From: Undaria pinnatifida
Taxonomy: Eukaryota > Sar > Phaeophyceae > Laminariales > Alariaceae
Length of the DNA stretch: 64,000 nucleotides
NCBI GenBank assembly: GCA_012845835.1
Contig: JABAKD010000026.1
Span: forward strand, 7,148,493-7,212,492
Reading direction: 5' to 3'
The notes beneath the pieces are model-generated. The model worked only from the letters and a program-made list of their open reading frames with translations. It made no database searches and was not told the origin of the DNA. The position numbers were made by a program, and so were the translations under genes. The number at the start of each line of letters is the position of its first letter. The first letter of the stretch is position 1. Of this stretch, positions 1 to 13,900 are shown one piece after another.

Positions 1-64
1 AACAACAACGATAGCAACAGACAACCTCGTAACTTCAAGCGTACAGCACCAGCCATGTTTTTGA

Positions 65-955
65 CCGCGTGCATCAAACTTGGTTCCTGGTGCCGGTACC
101 TGTATTCATGCTGGCACAATGCGATACGGGGCAGAATACTCACCTTACTTTTTTCACTCAACTACCCCCCACCCACGAACGACGAACGCCGCGCGCAGCC
201 TTGGCTACTGCCCCCCGAACTCCCTCAAGGCGGACGCGACGCTCCCGTCGTGGATTAAGGGACCCCAGCCATCGCGACGGTACCAACATCAACATCAACA
301 TCAACAGCGATGCCGAGGGAGGCGTAGGCATGTCGGCGGCGGTGACGTTAACGCTAGCCGCAACGGTCACGGTCGGTTAAAATCCGCGGCGTCATGCGAC
401 GACCGTGGCTATAGCGGCAGCGCCGACCGCAAACTCAGGGGGAGGAACTATTCTTATGACATCAACGCTAATGCTGGGGCCGGGGGTGAAGCTAGCTCCC
501 ACAAAGTCGGATATAAAGGACAAAATCGCAACGGAAAAAGTCCCAACGGACAAGACTCCAACGGATACATGTCCACCGGATACAGACCCAACGGACAAAT
601 GTCCAACAGACATATATCCAACGGACAAATATGCAGCGGGTATGAATCCAACGGATACACGTCGAACGGAGTTGGGAACGGTGCGATTGTCGGTACCCGA
701 AGCAGTCGTCGGCGAAAGACGCACGTCACTAGTCTCGGGGCGCAGCGGGTGGCGGGGGGGGGAGGGGGGGGGAGGGGGGGGGGGTTGACGGCGGAGCAGG
801 AGAAGATTAGGGCGGCGCATCGGGCGCGGGCTGCGGCGAAGCCGCAGGCGCCGCCCAAACCGCAGGTTCTTCCTCCACCGAACACGCAGGTGACGATCAC
901 GATTTTTCGTATTTTATTGATGGCTGGTGTACTGTATGCGCTGCTAGAAGTATAG
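65..955 (+). CDS. Possible 3' terminal exon of an unidentified gene (doubtful)
   Basis: An open frame runs from just after a stop at 62-64 to TAG at 953-955. The first 80 or so codons are probably not coding; a possible splice acceptor lies at 267-268. The middle is low complexity, with Asn-Gly-rich repeats (NGQ, SNGY) from a degenerate tandem repeat around ccaacggac, and a Gly run over a G tract. The last 55 residues look more like protein: a charged, Ala-rich helix (LTAEQEKIRAAHRARAAAKP), a Pro-rich linker and a final hydrophobic segment (FRILLMAGVLYALLEV), as in a tail-anchored protein. I recognise no family. The repeat is also open in another frame, so coding is uncertain. Confidence 0.3.
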   Translation, partial: PRASNLVPGAGTCIHAGTMRYGAEYSPYFFHSTTPHPRTTNAARSLGYCPPNSLKADATLPSWIKGPQPSRRYQHQHQHQQRCRGRRRHVGGGDVNASRNGHGRLKSAASCDDRGYSGSADRKLRGRNYSYDINANAGAGGEASSHKVGYKGQNRNGKSPNGQDSNGYMSTGYRPNGQMSNRHISNGQICSGYESNGYTSNGVGNGAIVGTRSSRRRKTHVTSLGAQRVAGGGGGGRGGGLTAEQEKIRAAHRARAAAKPQAPPKPQVLPPPNTQVTITIFRILLMAGVLYALLEV

Positions 956-1973
956 TGCGCGACTCTTGCGTATTGATTACGTGGCTCTTCTCTACAGGGC
1001 CAGGTGTGTCCGAGACAAGCGGTAAGCACAGGTGTGTCCGAGACAAGCGGTAAGCACAGGTGTGTCCGAGACAAGCGGTAAGCACAGGTGTGTCCGAGAC
1101 CAGCGGTAAACACAGGTGTGTCCGAGACAAGCGGTAAACACAGGTGTGTCCGAGACAAGCGGTAAACTACAACGGTAGTGTTGTATCAGTACTGGTATAG
1201 TACAGCAGTGCACCAGGTACCTGGCAATACTCTGCATACGCGCCGTGCCTACGAGTGCCTACGAGTACAGCAGGCTGGCCGACTCAATGTGCACAACCCA
1301 GGGGTACTTATGCAAGTACATACCATGCGACAAATATGAAGCTACCACCTTCCCCGACTTAGGTGTTGTACGAGGTGCTGAGCCCCGCCGTGTGTCGTAG
1401 CATCGTCTCCCTCGGATGTCGAAAGTGTGCTCTCCTGGATGATCAGTTGCATAGCTGGTCCCTGGTAGTGTAAAAGCTGGTTCGTCGGGGTCCGAATCCC
1501 ACGGTGATCACTAATGTAGAAGCTGGCCTTCTCCGGGGCTGACGATGTCGCGGTGGCGAACTACCAATCCCTGATGTCTGCAGGAGTCGTTTGCGGCCGA
1601 CTGAGGCGATGCTTGATTCTTCGCTGTATTTGGCAAGGAGATGGTAGTGGCTAGACTCAATCAAGATTGAGCACGGGGGTTGCGCGTGGCGTTGACCCCG
1701 AGGCCTTCCGTCAAAACTTTGGTGACACGGGTATTCCGGCTCACCAGCGGAAGATCCAGCAAGGATGTCGGTGTCCTCGGGGTCCTCTTTCCGGAATCCA
1801 GAGGGGAGCGCGCTTGACCCGATATCCCCGACTGGCAGGATCTTTTAGACCTGGCCGATGGGGTATCCATCCGTGTGCATGCGTGTGCCACGGTCTACGA
1901 TACGTACGTTCTACCGTCCTCCACAGTAGTCTATATTGAATTATTTTTGCTTCGCGCAACTTCCCCTGCCTAG
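956..1973. other. Gap upstream of the DHH-CBS gene
   Basis: Apart from the 28-bp tandem repeat at 1001-1168, I see no convincing gene. The missing first exon of the DHH-CBS gene could lie here. A weak tRNA-like stretch at 1440-1505 has an A-box-like part (tagctggtccctggtag) and a B-box-like part (gggtccgaatccc), but I could not fold it into a full cloverleaf. Confidence 0.5.
1001..1168. repeat. 28-bp minisatellite, six units
   Basis: Six head-to-tail units start at 1001, 1029, 1057, 1085, 1113 and 1141, each beginning caggtgtgtccgagacaagc. They are nearly identical, differing by c/a changes in the last third. The long reverse-strand frames over this stretch are a by-product of the repeat. 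Confidence 0.95.
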
Positions 1974-4900
1974 GCGTTGAACGTTGTGCTGACACACGCC
2001 ATGGCGGACTTCGACAGCCTCGCGGCGGCGGTCGGACTCGCTAAGCTCTGGCAAGACGAGCGCCCAGACGATGGTGAGAGAGGGGGGCGGTTTTTGGTTT
2101 GCTGCTCGAGGGTATTGTTTGTGTTGGATATTGTATCGAATGTTTCGGTATATCGAGATATGGGATATGGCGGTATGGTGTGAGACTATACTTAGCCCCG
2201 CGGGCGAAGGAGCGGGGGCTTAAGTGGTTCGGGATAGTCTGTCTTACTAAACTTCGCGGGGTTTTCGTGGTGAGTAAAGATGTAGTTGGGACCCCTCCGG
2301 GGGTCAGGGGTGGTGGATTTTCCATACGGTTGATAGCATCGCACTTCTCTTCGTACTGATCTATACGGTTGATAGCATCGCACTTCTCTTCCTACTGCTT
2401 TTGGACGATACAAACGACTTTCAAAGCGGGTTGAACTGGAAATGGGTGTTGTATTGTTGTATACCGAATGGCTTTTGGTTTGTCCGTGCCAAATAAGGGC
2501 ATTTGAACTCTCTTAAATCACCCCTTCTCTTAACGCCCATACGAAGGGCCTAAGCCGATACCTCTTAAACCAGTGACCCTTCTTGTAGTTTTTGCTTCCC
2601 TCTGTGCGGCGTGTGCCGTCTGGGGCGTCTTGTGCGGCTTGCTCTCAATCTGCGAGGACCTATCATATCGCAGTGTTGGGCTGGATTGGGTTGGGTTGGG
2701 TTGGGCGGGGTTGGGTAGGGTTGGGTCGGGTTGAGTCAGGTTGGGGTGGGTTTAGTGGGGTTGGGTTAGCGTGGTGTGGCTCGATTGGGCGTACGTGGGG
2801 GATACTTGATGAGGCCGCGCATCTCCAGTGTTTACAAGAATGCACACATCGGACAGATCACCGATTAGCTAAATGATCTAGAGTATCTATCCCCACTTGA
2901 TGACCCATATGATAGCTCATGTTGGGTGGGAGTCGTACGATCTGCATGATGTAGCACACGTTTCCTGCACTGGATCTATGCTCTGCGTATACAGATCCCG
3001 CACAACGTGTCGTAGCGGCAGCTATCGGATGTATTGTAGATGAGCTAGATAATCTAAATTATGTAGATCGTGATCTGTCTGAGGCGCGTGTGTGCTTATA
3101 TATATATATATATATTATATATATGTTTCAAATACGTCAGCTGCGAGTTCGATCAATTTCAAGGTCGATACGCATCGTTACAAGCTGCGTGATACTCCGG
3201 TCGCGCGTTTTTACTCTTTGAACGTATATCAATCTCCTGGATTGTGTTTTTTTCGCTAACTTTCTGCTTCCGTCTCGTCTGCGCACGCTTGTATCGACCA
3301 ATCGAAACGAAAAGAATGCTGCGTGTGCATCCCTCGAGGAACGCACCCGGTGGTAAAACGCTTCCTGGCTCTCCACAAGAACCTGTTCCCCATCAAAGCG
3401 CTGAAGGATATGGACCAGAACCGGGTGAGTCTTTTTCGAGAGTATGCTATTATTTGGTAGGTAGTGCCACCTTTACGATAGGAGTGGCCCTTATTTATTT
3501 ATTTATTTTGGGGGGGGAGGGGACGCCTCCGGTCTCCCACCTTACAGCAGCAGCACCAGTATGGTTCAGTAGTAGCCGCTGATCAGATACCCACCAGTTT
3601 CCTGTACTCTGCCGTGTATGCGTTGCTTGTCTACTACCCGCCTTGTCCTCATCTCTCTCCTGGATGACAGCTCATCTCCACCAAACCCGCTCTCTCATAC
3701 TTGTACGTAACCCCAGTCAACTATGCCTTCCTAATATATTAAGATCCATTCCCACTCCACAAACCCCTGAATTATCACGTTCAGTCTTACACCTGAGTGG
3801 CGGACGGGGCTCCTCAAATTAATAATTCCACATCTCCGACAGATCAGCGATCCCTATTTGATGATCTAGATCATTCAGGGAAGACCTGTGTAGTCTAGCT
3901 CATGATGCCGGGTGGGAGCCGTACGATCTGTACGATCTAGCGCGTCTTTCTTGGGTCGGATCTGTACTCGATAGATGCATACCCAGCACAACATCTCATA
4001 GCGGCAGATACGGATTGTACTACTGTATAGATTATTTTATAAAAGGAAAAAATATAGATGACATAAATGGTGATCTGTCCGAGCATTGAAGAGTTCTACC
4101 CAAAAGTCGTTGGAGCACCGTTGGAGTACCATTATAATGCTCGCTTAGGGTTTAACTAGGCCGTGGGGTTGTTTATCACATTCCATCTTTTCTTGTGATG
4201 TCATGGTCAAGTGTTTGGACGGGGTATAGATCTCCCTCCTCAAGTCCGGACCCTCAGAATTGGAAGCTGCCACTGCCACCCACATGCAAGAAAATACGCA
4301 CAAGGTGCGGAGTTCCGTTTCACAAGCGGCTCTTGTTAGGATGCAGCCCACCCTTCATACGACTAGCCGAACACCTCACGGTGCTTCGCGCTTGGTGGAC
4401 GCGGTGTCGGCCTGGTCGGCGAAAACCCGACATATGTCATGCTCCGTCCCGGCAATGTAGGGGTGCGAGGGTCATACCATATCGTGTCGAATACCTACTA
4501 CTGGTATGCCGTATGGTCTTAACCCTTCAGCTATGCATGAAACTAGTACCCCCGCCCCCCAATTTCCTGTGCTCCTGTTGTAGCGCCGAAAAGCTACCCC
4601 CCCTCCCCCCTTATTTGTGCGGCTATTAGTTACGTTGAAAACGTGCAAAGCTGACCCCCCCGCCGCCGCCGCTTATCCGTGCTTGTTGTTCGTATTGGGC
4701 TTTGTTCTACAGGTGTTCCGAGTAGGACTCGTTGATGCTCAGAGGCTGGACAGGGTGGGAGCGGCAGCAACTCTTATCTCCAACGCCACGGAGGTATTTT
4801 GTTCATGTACCAGTAGTTTGTAGGGTGGTAGGGCATAGGACAGAGAAACAGTTTTTAGTGTTGTAGTAATCGAATCAGTGCACACATTGATTATATTCGT

Positions 4901-7900
4901 GGGATAGAAAAAGAAAGATTTCTGAGTGGGGAGCGGCAGCAACTGTTATCCATATCGGCCGATAGAGGCATTTCGTGTTTTGTAACGTGCCAGGCTGAGT
5001 TTACTGTACATGCCGAGGACGAAGTAACAGCTATGGCTCAGTACGAGGTAGAATAAACATAAAATACTGCTGGGTGGGATGGCAGCAACTCCCATCTCAA
5101 CGCTACAGAGGCGTTTTGTGTAGAACGTGTTGTCGTGTTATTCGTACATTAATGTCGGTATGTCGGTGTGCTGTTCTGTGTGCATTGAAATGAAACCCAC
5201 TATATACTTGCGCAAGAAGACCCCTGGCCGAAGGGATCTGCGGCATGCTCAGCTCATCACATTGAAAGACTGTTGGTTTTACACCTGTACCTGATACCAG
5301 GTAGTTAGTTGTGCATTTGTCCAGGTGCATGAGGTGGATCACCACGTCGAGCAGAGCTGGTGATGTTTACTGCTACATGTCTCCGTGAGACGATCTGACA
5401 ATCTGTACGACATGGACGAAGATTATGGTGATCTGTCCGGCTTGCACTTGTGTGTTATACGGTATATCACGCGTACTTGGTTGTGGATTTGTCCGGGTGC
5501 GTGCGGTGGATCACTACGTGGAGCAGAGCGTGGACAGGCTGATGGTACGTGCATGTTTGCATGTTTACGCGTGATGCGTGATGGTCTGTACGGTTATGGT
5601 GAGGAGGAGTATCAGATATCATGATGGCGTATCATCCGTACTTATCGATCTGTACGTGTATAGGTGCACGTGGTGGATCACCATGTGGAGCAGAGCACCG
5701 ATATCAACGCCACGACCCTCATCATAGAAAAGGTAAGGACTGATAGATTAGACGGATAGATTTGCGAAATTGAGCTTAACAGGCTGATGTATCTGACAGA
5801 TGATGTGTTCGAACAATGAGATTGCTACGTAGACTGATAGATTTGACGGATATATCCGAAAAAGGTGCATAATAGACTGCTGTAATAGATTTGACGGATT
5901 TATTTGAAAATGAGCGCAATACGGACAAATTGATGGATTTGACGGATGATGTGTTCGGAAAGAGTAACAGAAAAATGGATTTGACGGATAGATTAAAAAT
6001 TGAGCATAATAGACTGATGGGTTTGACGGGTAGATTTCAAAATGATCGTGACACGGATAATTCGGTGGATTTGACGGATGCGTTCGAAAACTGAACGTAA
6101 TAGACCAATCGGTTTGACGGATGGTAGATTCGAAGAATGGGCGTACCTCGAATAGACTGGTGGATTTGACGGATGCACTCGAAAAATGAGCAGAATACAC
6201 GGACAGACTGGGGGATTCGACGGGTACATTCGAAAAATGGGCATAATACGGACAGACTGGTGGATTATTTGACGTACGAGTATACATTCGAAAAATGAGC
6301 ATGGTAGACTAATGGATTTGACGGATATATTCGAAACATGAGTATCATATGATACATACCCTGGTCAAGACATAATAGAATCGACACCACCACCACCGTC
6401 ATCATAGAAAGCGCTACTTCACAGCCAAGAATAACACTTCCTCGAAATACTCAGTATCAATTTTGTTCAAATCGGCGAATTCAACACTTGTACAACGCTA
6501 CCGGGAGGTCTTACCGATGGGTGAACCGTTGGGATCGGATGTATGCATGTAGGGGGGAGCAGTGATGATCACTCTCGAGGCATCAAGCGTCTCACGTACA
6601 TAGCTCTGCGACCTCAACGGAGCACACGAGCGGAGCGACAGTTTTCCTTGCCTAGTGATAGGTCTACAGTACATGCTAGTCTAGCTGTGAGTGCTGTGGT
6701 ACGGACGGACTGATGGGTTTGATGGGCAGGTGGTGGCGGCTATGTTGATGCTGATGCTGATAACATAGTGATGGTGACGACGATGGTGTACGATTCACAA
6801 ACCTTTTTTACGCTATAACGTTGCGGCATGTATAGCCCAATTGGTATACTCGTATTCTGTTGTTTCTGACCTCTTTGCTTTGCCGTGCTGTTGTAGACTT
6901 GCAATCTTCCCGAGTAGCGCGCCTATCTCTCTACAGGTGCAATGTGCAACAGAAGGCTTTTCCCGAAAGGGCCCGCCCTGTTGCCGTCCCCTCTTTTCTG
7001 GTTTCAGATTGCAACCGTACTCTACCGTAGTTCAACCAATCTATCCATGGAACAACTAGCAAACAATGAATCAAAATATTTTGCAAATGCTGTCTCGACC
7101 AACTAAAATCATTAAAATGAACCGTTGACCAATCGCATTCCAGGTGGGGTCTGTGTCGACGATAATAACGGAGCTGCTTCAGGCGCGGGGTTTGCAAATG
7201 GAGGAGGCCGAGGCCACGCTGCTCGCCTTGGGAGTGCACTCTGACACCGGCTCGCTCACCTTTGATTCTGCAACGGCCAGGTGCGGCACCATCAATTAAT
7301 AACACTCTCCTGACCGCCAGATTTTCCTGGAATTTTCTTGGACTATTCTGGCAGTACATAACAACAGTCAGTGTGATTATAGTACGGCTTCCTCCGCCGT
7401 TATACGGGCACTGAAGGCAAGGAGGGATGCGACTGCTGCATACGTATACCTGGTACCAGTACATGTTACCGCATGCTTAAAACCGTGAGATGTTACTCGT
7501 GCAGGGACGCCGTGGCGCTGGCGTGGCTGATGGAGCAGGGGTCCAGTCAACAGGCGATCGCCGAGTGAGTGGAGCACAAAGAGCAACCGCAAACATTTGC
7601 GTTAGCGTTAGCAGTAGGGACAGCGGTAGCGTTGGCGGTAACGTTGGTAGTAGTGTTAGCAACGGCGATAGCGTTATCCGTAGCGTGTTTTTCAATATCG
7701 ATAGTGGGGCGATAGTTATCGTGTTAGCGATAGCTATCGTGTTAGTGGTAGTGTTAGCGGTAGTGTTTGCAGTGTTAGCGGAAGTGTTAGCGGTAGTGTT
7801 AGCGATAGTGTTAGCGGCAGTGTTAGCGATAGTGTTAGCGACAGTGTTAGCGGTAGTGTTAGCGATAGTCATCGTGTTAGCGATAGTGTTATCGGTAGTG

Positions 7901-10900
7901 TTAGCGATAGTGTTAGCGATAGTGATAGCGACAGTGTTAGCGATAGTGTTAGCGACAGTGTTAGCGATAGTGTTAGCGACAGTGTTAGCGCTGGAGTGCG
8001 AATGCAATCGAGTTATCATGACGTACGACATGTATGCAAATACGTGGAAGTGAGGTGAGCTTAAGCTTTATTTTGCCCCATCCGCCGGAGGATAACATAA
8101 AAAAAGAATAGTCTAGCGGTAGCGGTAATGGTGCCGGTAGCCGTCGCGGTAGCGGTAGTGATAGCGATAGCGATAGCGACAGCGATAGTGATAGCGATAT
8201 CGATAGCGATAGTGATAGCGATAGTGTGGGCGATAGCAGTGGTGGTACTGGTAGAGGTAGCGGTAGCGACGGCGGTAGCAATAGTGATAGCGATAGCGAT
8301 AGCGATAACGACGGCGATATTGATGGCGATAAAACTATCGATAATACTATCGATAAAACTATCGATAAAACTATCGATAAAACTATCGATAAAACTATCG
8401 ATAAAACTATCGATAAAACTATCGATAAAACTATCGATAAACAAAGGTGTTATCGATAAACAAAGTTGTTATCGATAGTGATAATGATCGCGGTAATGTT
8501 AGCGAGTGTTAATAAGAACGGTAGTATTAGTAACAGCGATAGTGTAAATAACAACGATAGTATTTGTGGCATTAGTAGTTATAGAGGAGCAACGGAAATA
8601 GCGTAACTCTTGGTGATAGGGTTAGCGATAAGGATAGGAATAGTCTTAGCGCTAGTTGACGGTAGTGATGGTGGCAGCGGTAATGGTGGCCATAGCAGCA
8701 GCGATTGCTTTAACGACATTAGAGTATAGTGATAGTATGTTGGCAGTATTAGTGTTTGTGTTGGTATTGCGTCTACTGTTGTTGATGCTATTTATGCTTT
8801 TGCTATTGGTGTTTTAATGCTGGCGTTGTTGTTGGTATTGTTGCTGTTGCTTCGGTTGGTGTTGCTGCTGTTGGTTTTGTTGCTGATGGTATTGTTGCTG
8901 GTGGTATTTTGGCGGTCGATATGTTACGGTTGGAGTTGTGTTCGTTCGCGTAACGACCGTCCATTCGCGTTCCGTTTGACAGGTACGGGCACGCTGCCTT
9001 GTCCCCGGAGCAGCAGGGCACGTTGACGGAGTGCATCAACAATCTTAACCGGTAAGAGCATATTCATAGCCTATTCACATTCTTGTATACATTACGAGGT
9101 ACAATGTGTTCATGTTTGAAGAGCCCGTTGATCTGTCGCGAAGACTTACCGCTGCATGTTTTTTTCCCCTTGCCTCCGCCATACGTGCCGCATGCGGTGG
9201 CGTCGTCTTTGACGATACCGTTCTTGCCGATTTTTGGTGCTTTATTCTTCGGCTTGTTTCGCGTTTTTCTCTTCAAGCTTTGTTCTGTTTGTTTGACGAC
9301 CTGATGAACGGATTGGGGGCGAGGGATGTTGCTGCGTGACGACATCGCTCTCATCATCTGTTGGCGTTGTTGTTCTTCGATGCCGTCTTCATCTGCCAAT
9401 ATTGTTAGCCTTCGATGTCGCTCTCATCTGTGAAATGTCATTCTATGTTTTTGTCCTCGATCGTGCTGTGCTTTGCTTGTCGCTTTTCTTGCGACGCGTT
9501 GTTCTGTGTCTTGGTGACCGATGCTTGCCTGAAGAACGTCGCTGAACGGGGCCACTGTGTCGACGGCTATCGTGCAGCTTGACAGCTACGTCAACGGCAT
9601 GGCCGCGGTGGTGAGACGTGTACTGTACTGAAAAACGCTTCCACCTACAGTAGAAGCCCCTCTATAGTGCCGGTTGAGTAGTGTCGGTTGCCCGATACTG
9701 TGCCTGTGGTAGCGCTTGGCAATGGGAATAACCAGTAGTGACAGCATGCGGAGTAGTGCCGGTTGCCGCTGTAGTGCAGGTATTTCCCTCTATAGTGCAC
9801 AAATCGGCACTATAGGGGTACCCCCACTGTATCTAGTGAACGGAGAGGGAGGGGGGGGCTGCTATATCACAACCCGGATCTGAGTTACCGTAGTGGATGG
9901 AGTCATACATCTCCAAAAAATGATACATCCTCTGTAAAAACGCGCGACGGGAAAACCACGCAGCTTGCTAACAACGCGGAAGATTAGTATCGACCCCTAA
10001 ATTGATCGAACTCGTAGCTGCTTTATTTTAAGCGATGTTATTGTTAAAAAGTAGACGGGAAGCTGAGGCATGCCCCGTTGTTAGGGTGTGTGTGTGTCGG
10101 GGGGGGGTGCTTCGTGTCCGGCTCTGAGTTATGAAAATAGACGTAACTGGAAAAATCTTGCGAAGATAATGAGATGGGGCGGAACAAGGAAATAAAAATT
10201 AAAAAAGTGCTTCGGGTTTCAGACTTTGAGTTGTGTGGTATTCATGCTTTAGTCTTCGTTTTTTTTTTTAGCTAGATCCAGACTTGATGGTGACTACGAG
10301 ATCTATAGCATGTTGTTCTGGGCTTCAAACGCTAAGCTTTTATCATGCAATTATATTGTCCTACCTACCTTTTCAGTTATAAGCACAACAACACGAAAAA
10401 AAACAGCATAGCGGATGTTCCGTGTATGCTTATCTTGTACACCCCCCCTGTCGCCCCTCTCACCGCGGCCCTATAAACTCGCTATAAACTTGGCGTAATT
10501 GCGCTTTGTCCGGGGAACGTTCTCCGGAACAGGCCCAGAACGTTCTGGACGTTACCGACAGCGATGTCTTCATGCTGGGGGCGCACTTCCCGCAAAAGTT
10601 GGGCAGGGACCCAACTCACATGGTGCTCATCGGCAGGGCAAGGGTAAGTTGCCCGGGCGAACGCTAGTTGCATATCGGGTATGCAAATAAACTCTGCTCA
10701 CCCTTTGAGATAAATATTATTTTTAGTGTATTTTACTTTTTCTCTGTGGCCGTTTGGTTGAAATCGTTGGTTTTGGTAGCTTCCCGTTGCGAGGGAGTGA
10801 GGGTGCCAAGCGAGAGGTGGGTGGAGGTGCGCAAAGGTTTATTTTATAAAAAAAATCAAACACACGTCAGCTGTGAGTTCGATCATTCGAGGGCAGATAC

Positions 10901-13900
10901 TCATATATTTTCAAGCTGAGTGATATTCCGGTCGTGCCTTTTTGCAGATGATGTACTGTACTACATGGTACATGTTTTTTGAAGATACACGACTCCCCTT
11001 AGATACACTGTGAACAGGATAATTTTATCAAACGCTGATTTAGGTCCACAATCATTCTGCGCACTGATATGATACTACGTAAACACACCCAGTAATACCC
11101 GCGATCGGAGTATCACACACAGCTTGCAAAGACGAGTTTCGACGAAATCTTGGATCTCACAGCTGGAGTGTATTTTTATTTTTATTTTTACTGTTATAAT
11201 AACCCATAGTCTATATCAGGGCCAAAAAATTCAACAATACACCCACCTGGTGTTTCGTTCAATGAAACTGACGCGCAACCCGCACTAAGGGTAGTGTGTT
11301 CTCATCATCTTGTCATCATGTCCTTATCGTGTTATTATGGTCTAAACGCACCACTATGGATAACAACACACTCAATGCACGTAACGACACACTAAATGCA
11401 TGCATACCCAGTTTGCGATTGGGGGTCGTCGCATACACTGCAGGTTGTCGAGGTTTCCCGGGCATCGACAAACATTGTCTTTTCGTTCGGCATCGGATTG
11501 GTATTTTTGATAGTTGTTTGTACGGATTCTTCCAACTAGGCATAGAATTAGAGAATTAGGACATGCTGTGTTACTGTTAGTAGTGCTGAAGTGTGAATAG
11601 CACGCCATGCCACCCTCTTGTAATACCTTTCGTTGTTTTTCTTTCTTCTTTCGTTTTTTTTCGTCGTGGCTGCGTAAGTAGTACCAGGTAGGTATTTGCT
11701 TATTTCGTTCTTGTTTCCCCGTATAATCCTAACGCTGACCCCTTCCTCTGCCTCCGCTACCTCCGTTTCTCGCTGCTCGCTTGATGTTCGTTAGCCTCGA
11801 GTAAGCGCGGTTAATCTGGACGCTCTCATGGCCCACTACGGAGGGGGCGGGCACCGCAAGGTGACATAGCGGTAGCACCAGCTAGCACCAACGAAATTTA
11901 GCATAAACGAAATAGCTTACCTAGTCTGATGTTGCTCCCCTCTCACGGTAACATAACTAAGGTAAGACGTGGCCGCTAAGAGGCGCGCCTCATGCGAAGT
12001 GCGGCATATGTACAAGGGGACAGAAAGTAACTTATGGATGTATTGTAGGGAAATAAAAACAGTACGGGCCCTTGGACTGCTGGGTATCTTTGATGAGTAA
12101 CTTTGATGAGGATCTTTTTTTCCTATCTTATCTTTGACGAGTATCTTTGATGAGTATATTTGATGAGTATCTTTGATGAGGATCCTTTTTTCGTATCTTA
12201 TCTTTGATAAGTATCTTTGATAAGGATCTTTTTTTCGTATCTTATCTTTGATGAGTATCTTTGATGAGTATATTTGATGAGTATATTTGATGAGGATCTT
12301 TTTTTCGTATCTTATCTTTGATGAGTATCTTTAATAAGGATCTTTTTTTCGTATCTTATCTTTGATGAGTACCTTTGATTAGTATATTTGATGAGGATCT
12401 TTAGTGAATGTTTTTGTTGGGTATCTGTGATCAATATGTTTGACGAGTACATTTCATGAGTACATTTGGTATATATATGTGTTTGTTGAGTGGCGAGTAT
12501 CTTCAATGAGTGTTTTTGATGAGTATCTTCGATGAGTACATTTGATGAGTATTTTTCAGATGAGTACCTTTGATGAGTATCTTTGATGAGTATCTTCGAT
12601 TAGTATCTTTGATGAATATCTTTGATGGGTATCTTTGATGAGTAGCTTTGATGAGTACCTTTGATGAGTACCTTTGATGAGTACCTTTGATGAGTAAAAA
12701 TAACGGTGGACCCTTTTGGGACTTGATTAAAGTACAGGGACCAACCAACGACGAGTGCGAATGTTGTGAAGCGACTAGCAAGAGCGTGCTTGCAGTACGA
12801 GTATCATCATGCTGAGCGTGTGTGATGCAGCTGCTTACATTGCAGGTATTAGTATGAATAGGACACATCCGCTGTAGACCCTTTAGCTTCTTGAGCTATT
12901 ATTATTGATAGAGCTGCTTTTAGCTGCTTGGTGTGGCCGAATGCTGCCGTAACAAGACTCCTCCCATTAAGTGAAAAAAATCACCCACGTAGTATACTAA
13001 AAATACAAGTATCAACAACGCAGCTTGCAAATATGAGTGTCGACCCTAAATTCGTCAAACTCACAGCTGACATCGTTCGAATATTTATATAAAATACACA
13101 TAACAAACGGCCCACATTATCCACATGAACAACTACCTTGTACCTGGTTCATATTTTGTCGTGGACTAATGCTCAAGCCCCAGCCGTGGGAGCATAGGAC
13201 TAAGAACGACAGAGGAACAAAACACTGATAAATTGGAAACGATCTGCTAGGGTAGGAAATGTGTATGACGAACAACGTATATAGGGGCGTGTATGACACG
13301 CGCGCGTTTAGCAGCTCCTTACATCGCGGTACGGACACAGTCCCTATTACAATGCACTGTACCTGTACTTGCAGCTATTCCGTACCCCGTTAGCTAGGAC
13401 TGCTGCTAAATTCCAGGTATAGCCGATGCTCTAGCAATACACACGAACAAATACGAGGTACCTGGTACACGTTTTGGTTCGACTTGTGTCCCCTGGTGTA
13501 TTTACCCCTTATGATAAAACTGAACCCACGGTTTTGGCTCCAAATTACTTGGAGTTAGTATGAACTAATAATTTTTTGCAGGCCCAGAAAAGGTAATGCG
13601 CCGGAGTACAATGCACAGTGACAGGCTTAACCTGGCCGGTGTGCGTGACTCTGATTGGCCAGGCTGCCGCTGCATCCCTTCGGCTGGATGCTTCCACGTT
13701 ACCGGGGGGCGAGCCGGCGACGGCTGAATCTATCATGCAGGCGAGACGTCAGACTATCAAGTTGTTATTGCTTTGGTAATATTGTATTAATAGGAGTACT
13801 ATGAGTACTTGGTGAGCTACGTTGTTGTAGCTAGTCCTGCTGCTACTGCGGCGACGGCTGAGTGTGCCGTGCACGCGTAATGCTTGAGAAACAGTCAGGG

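Noticed and set aside
454-1158. 234-codon minus-strand frame and other Cys/His-rich frames
   Set aside because: They are made by the 28-bp tandem repeat and by the degenerate repeat opposite the plus-strand frame; period matches the repeat.
7477-8478. Long Ala/Val-, Asn/Thr- and Ser/Asp-repeat frames on both strands
   Set aside because: They arise from 6- and 12-bp tandem repeats inside an intron of the DHH-CBS gene; all frames are open because the unit length is a multiple of three.
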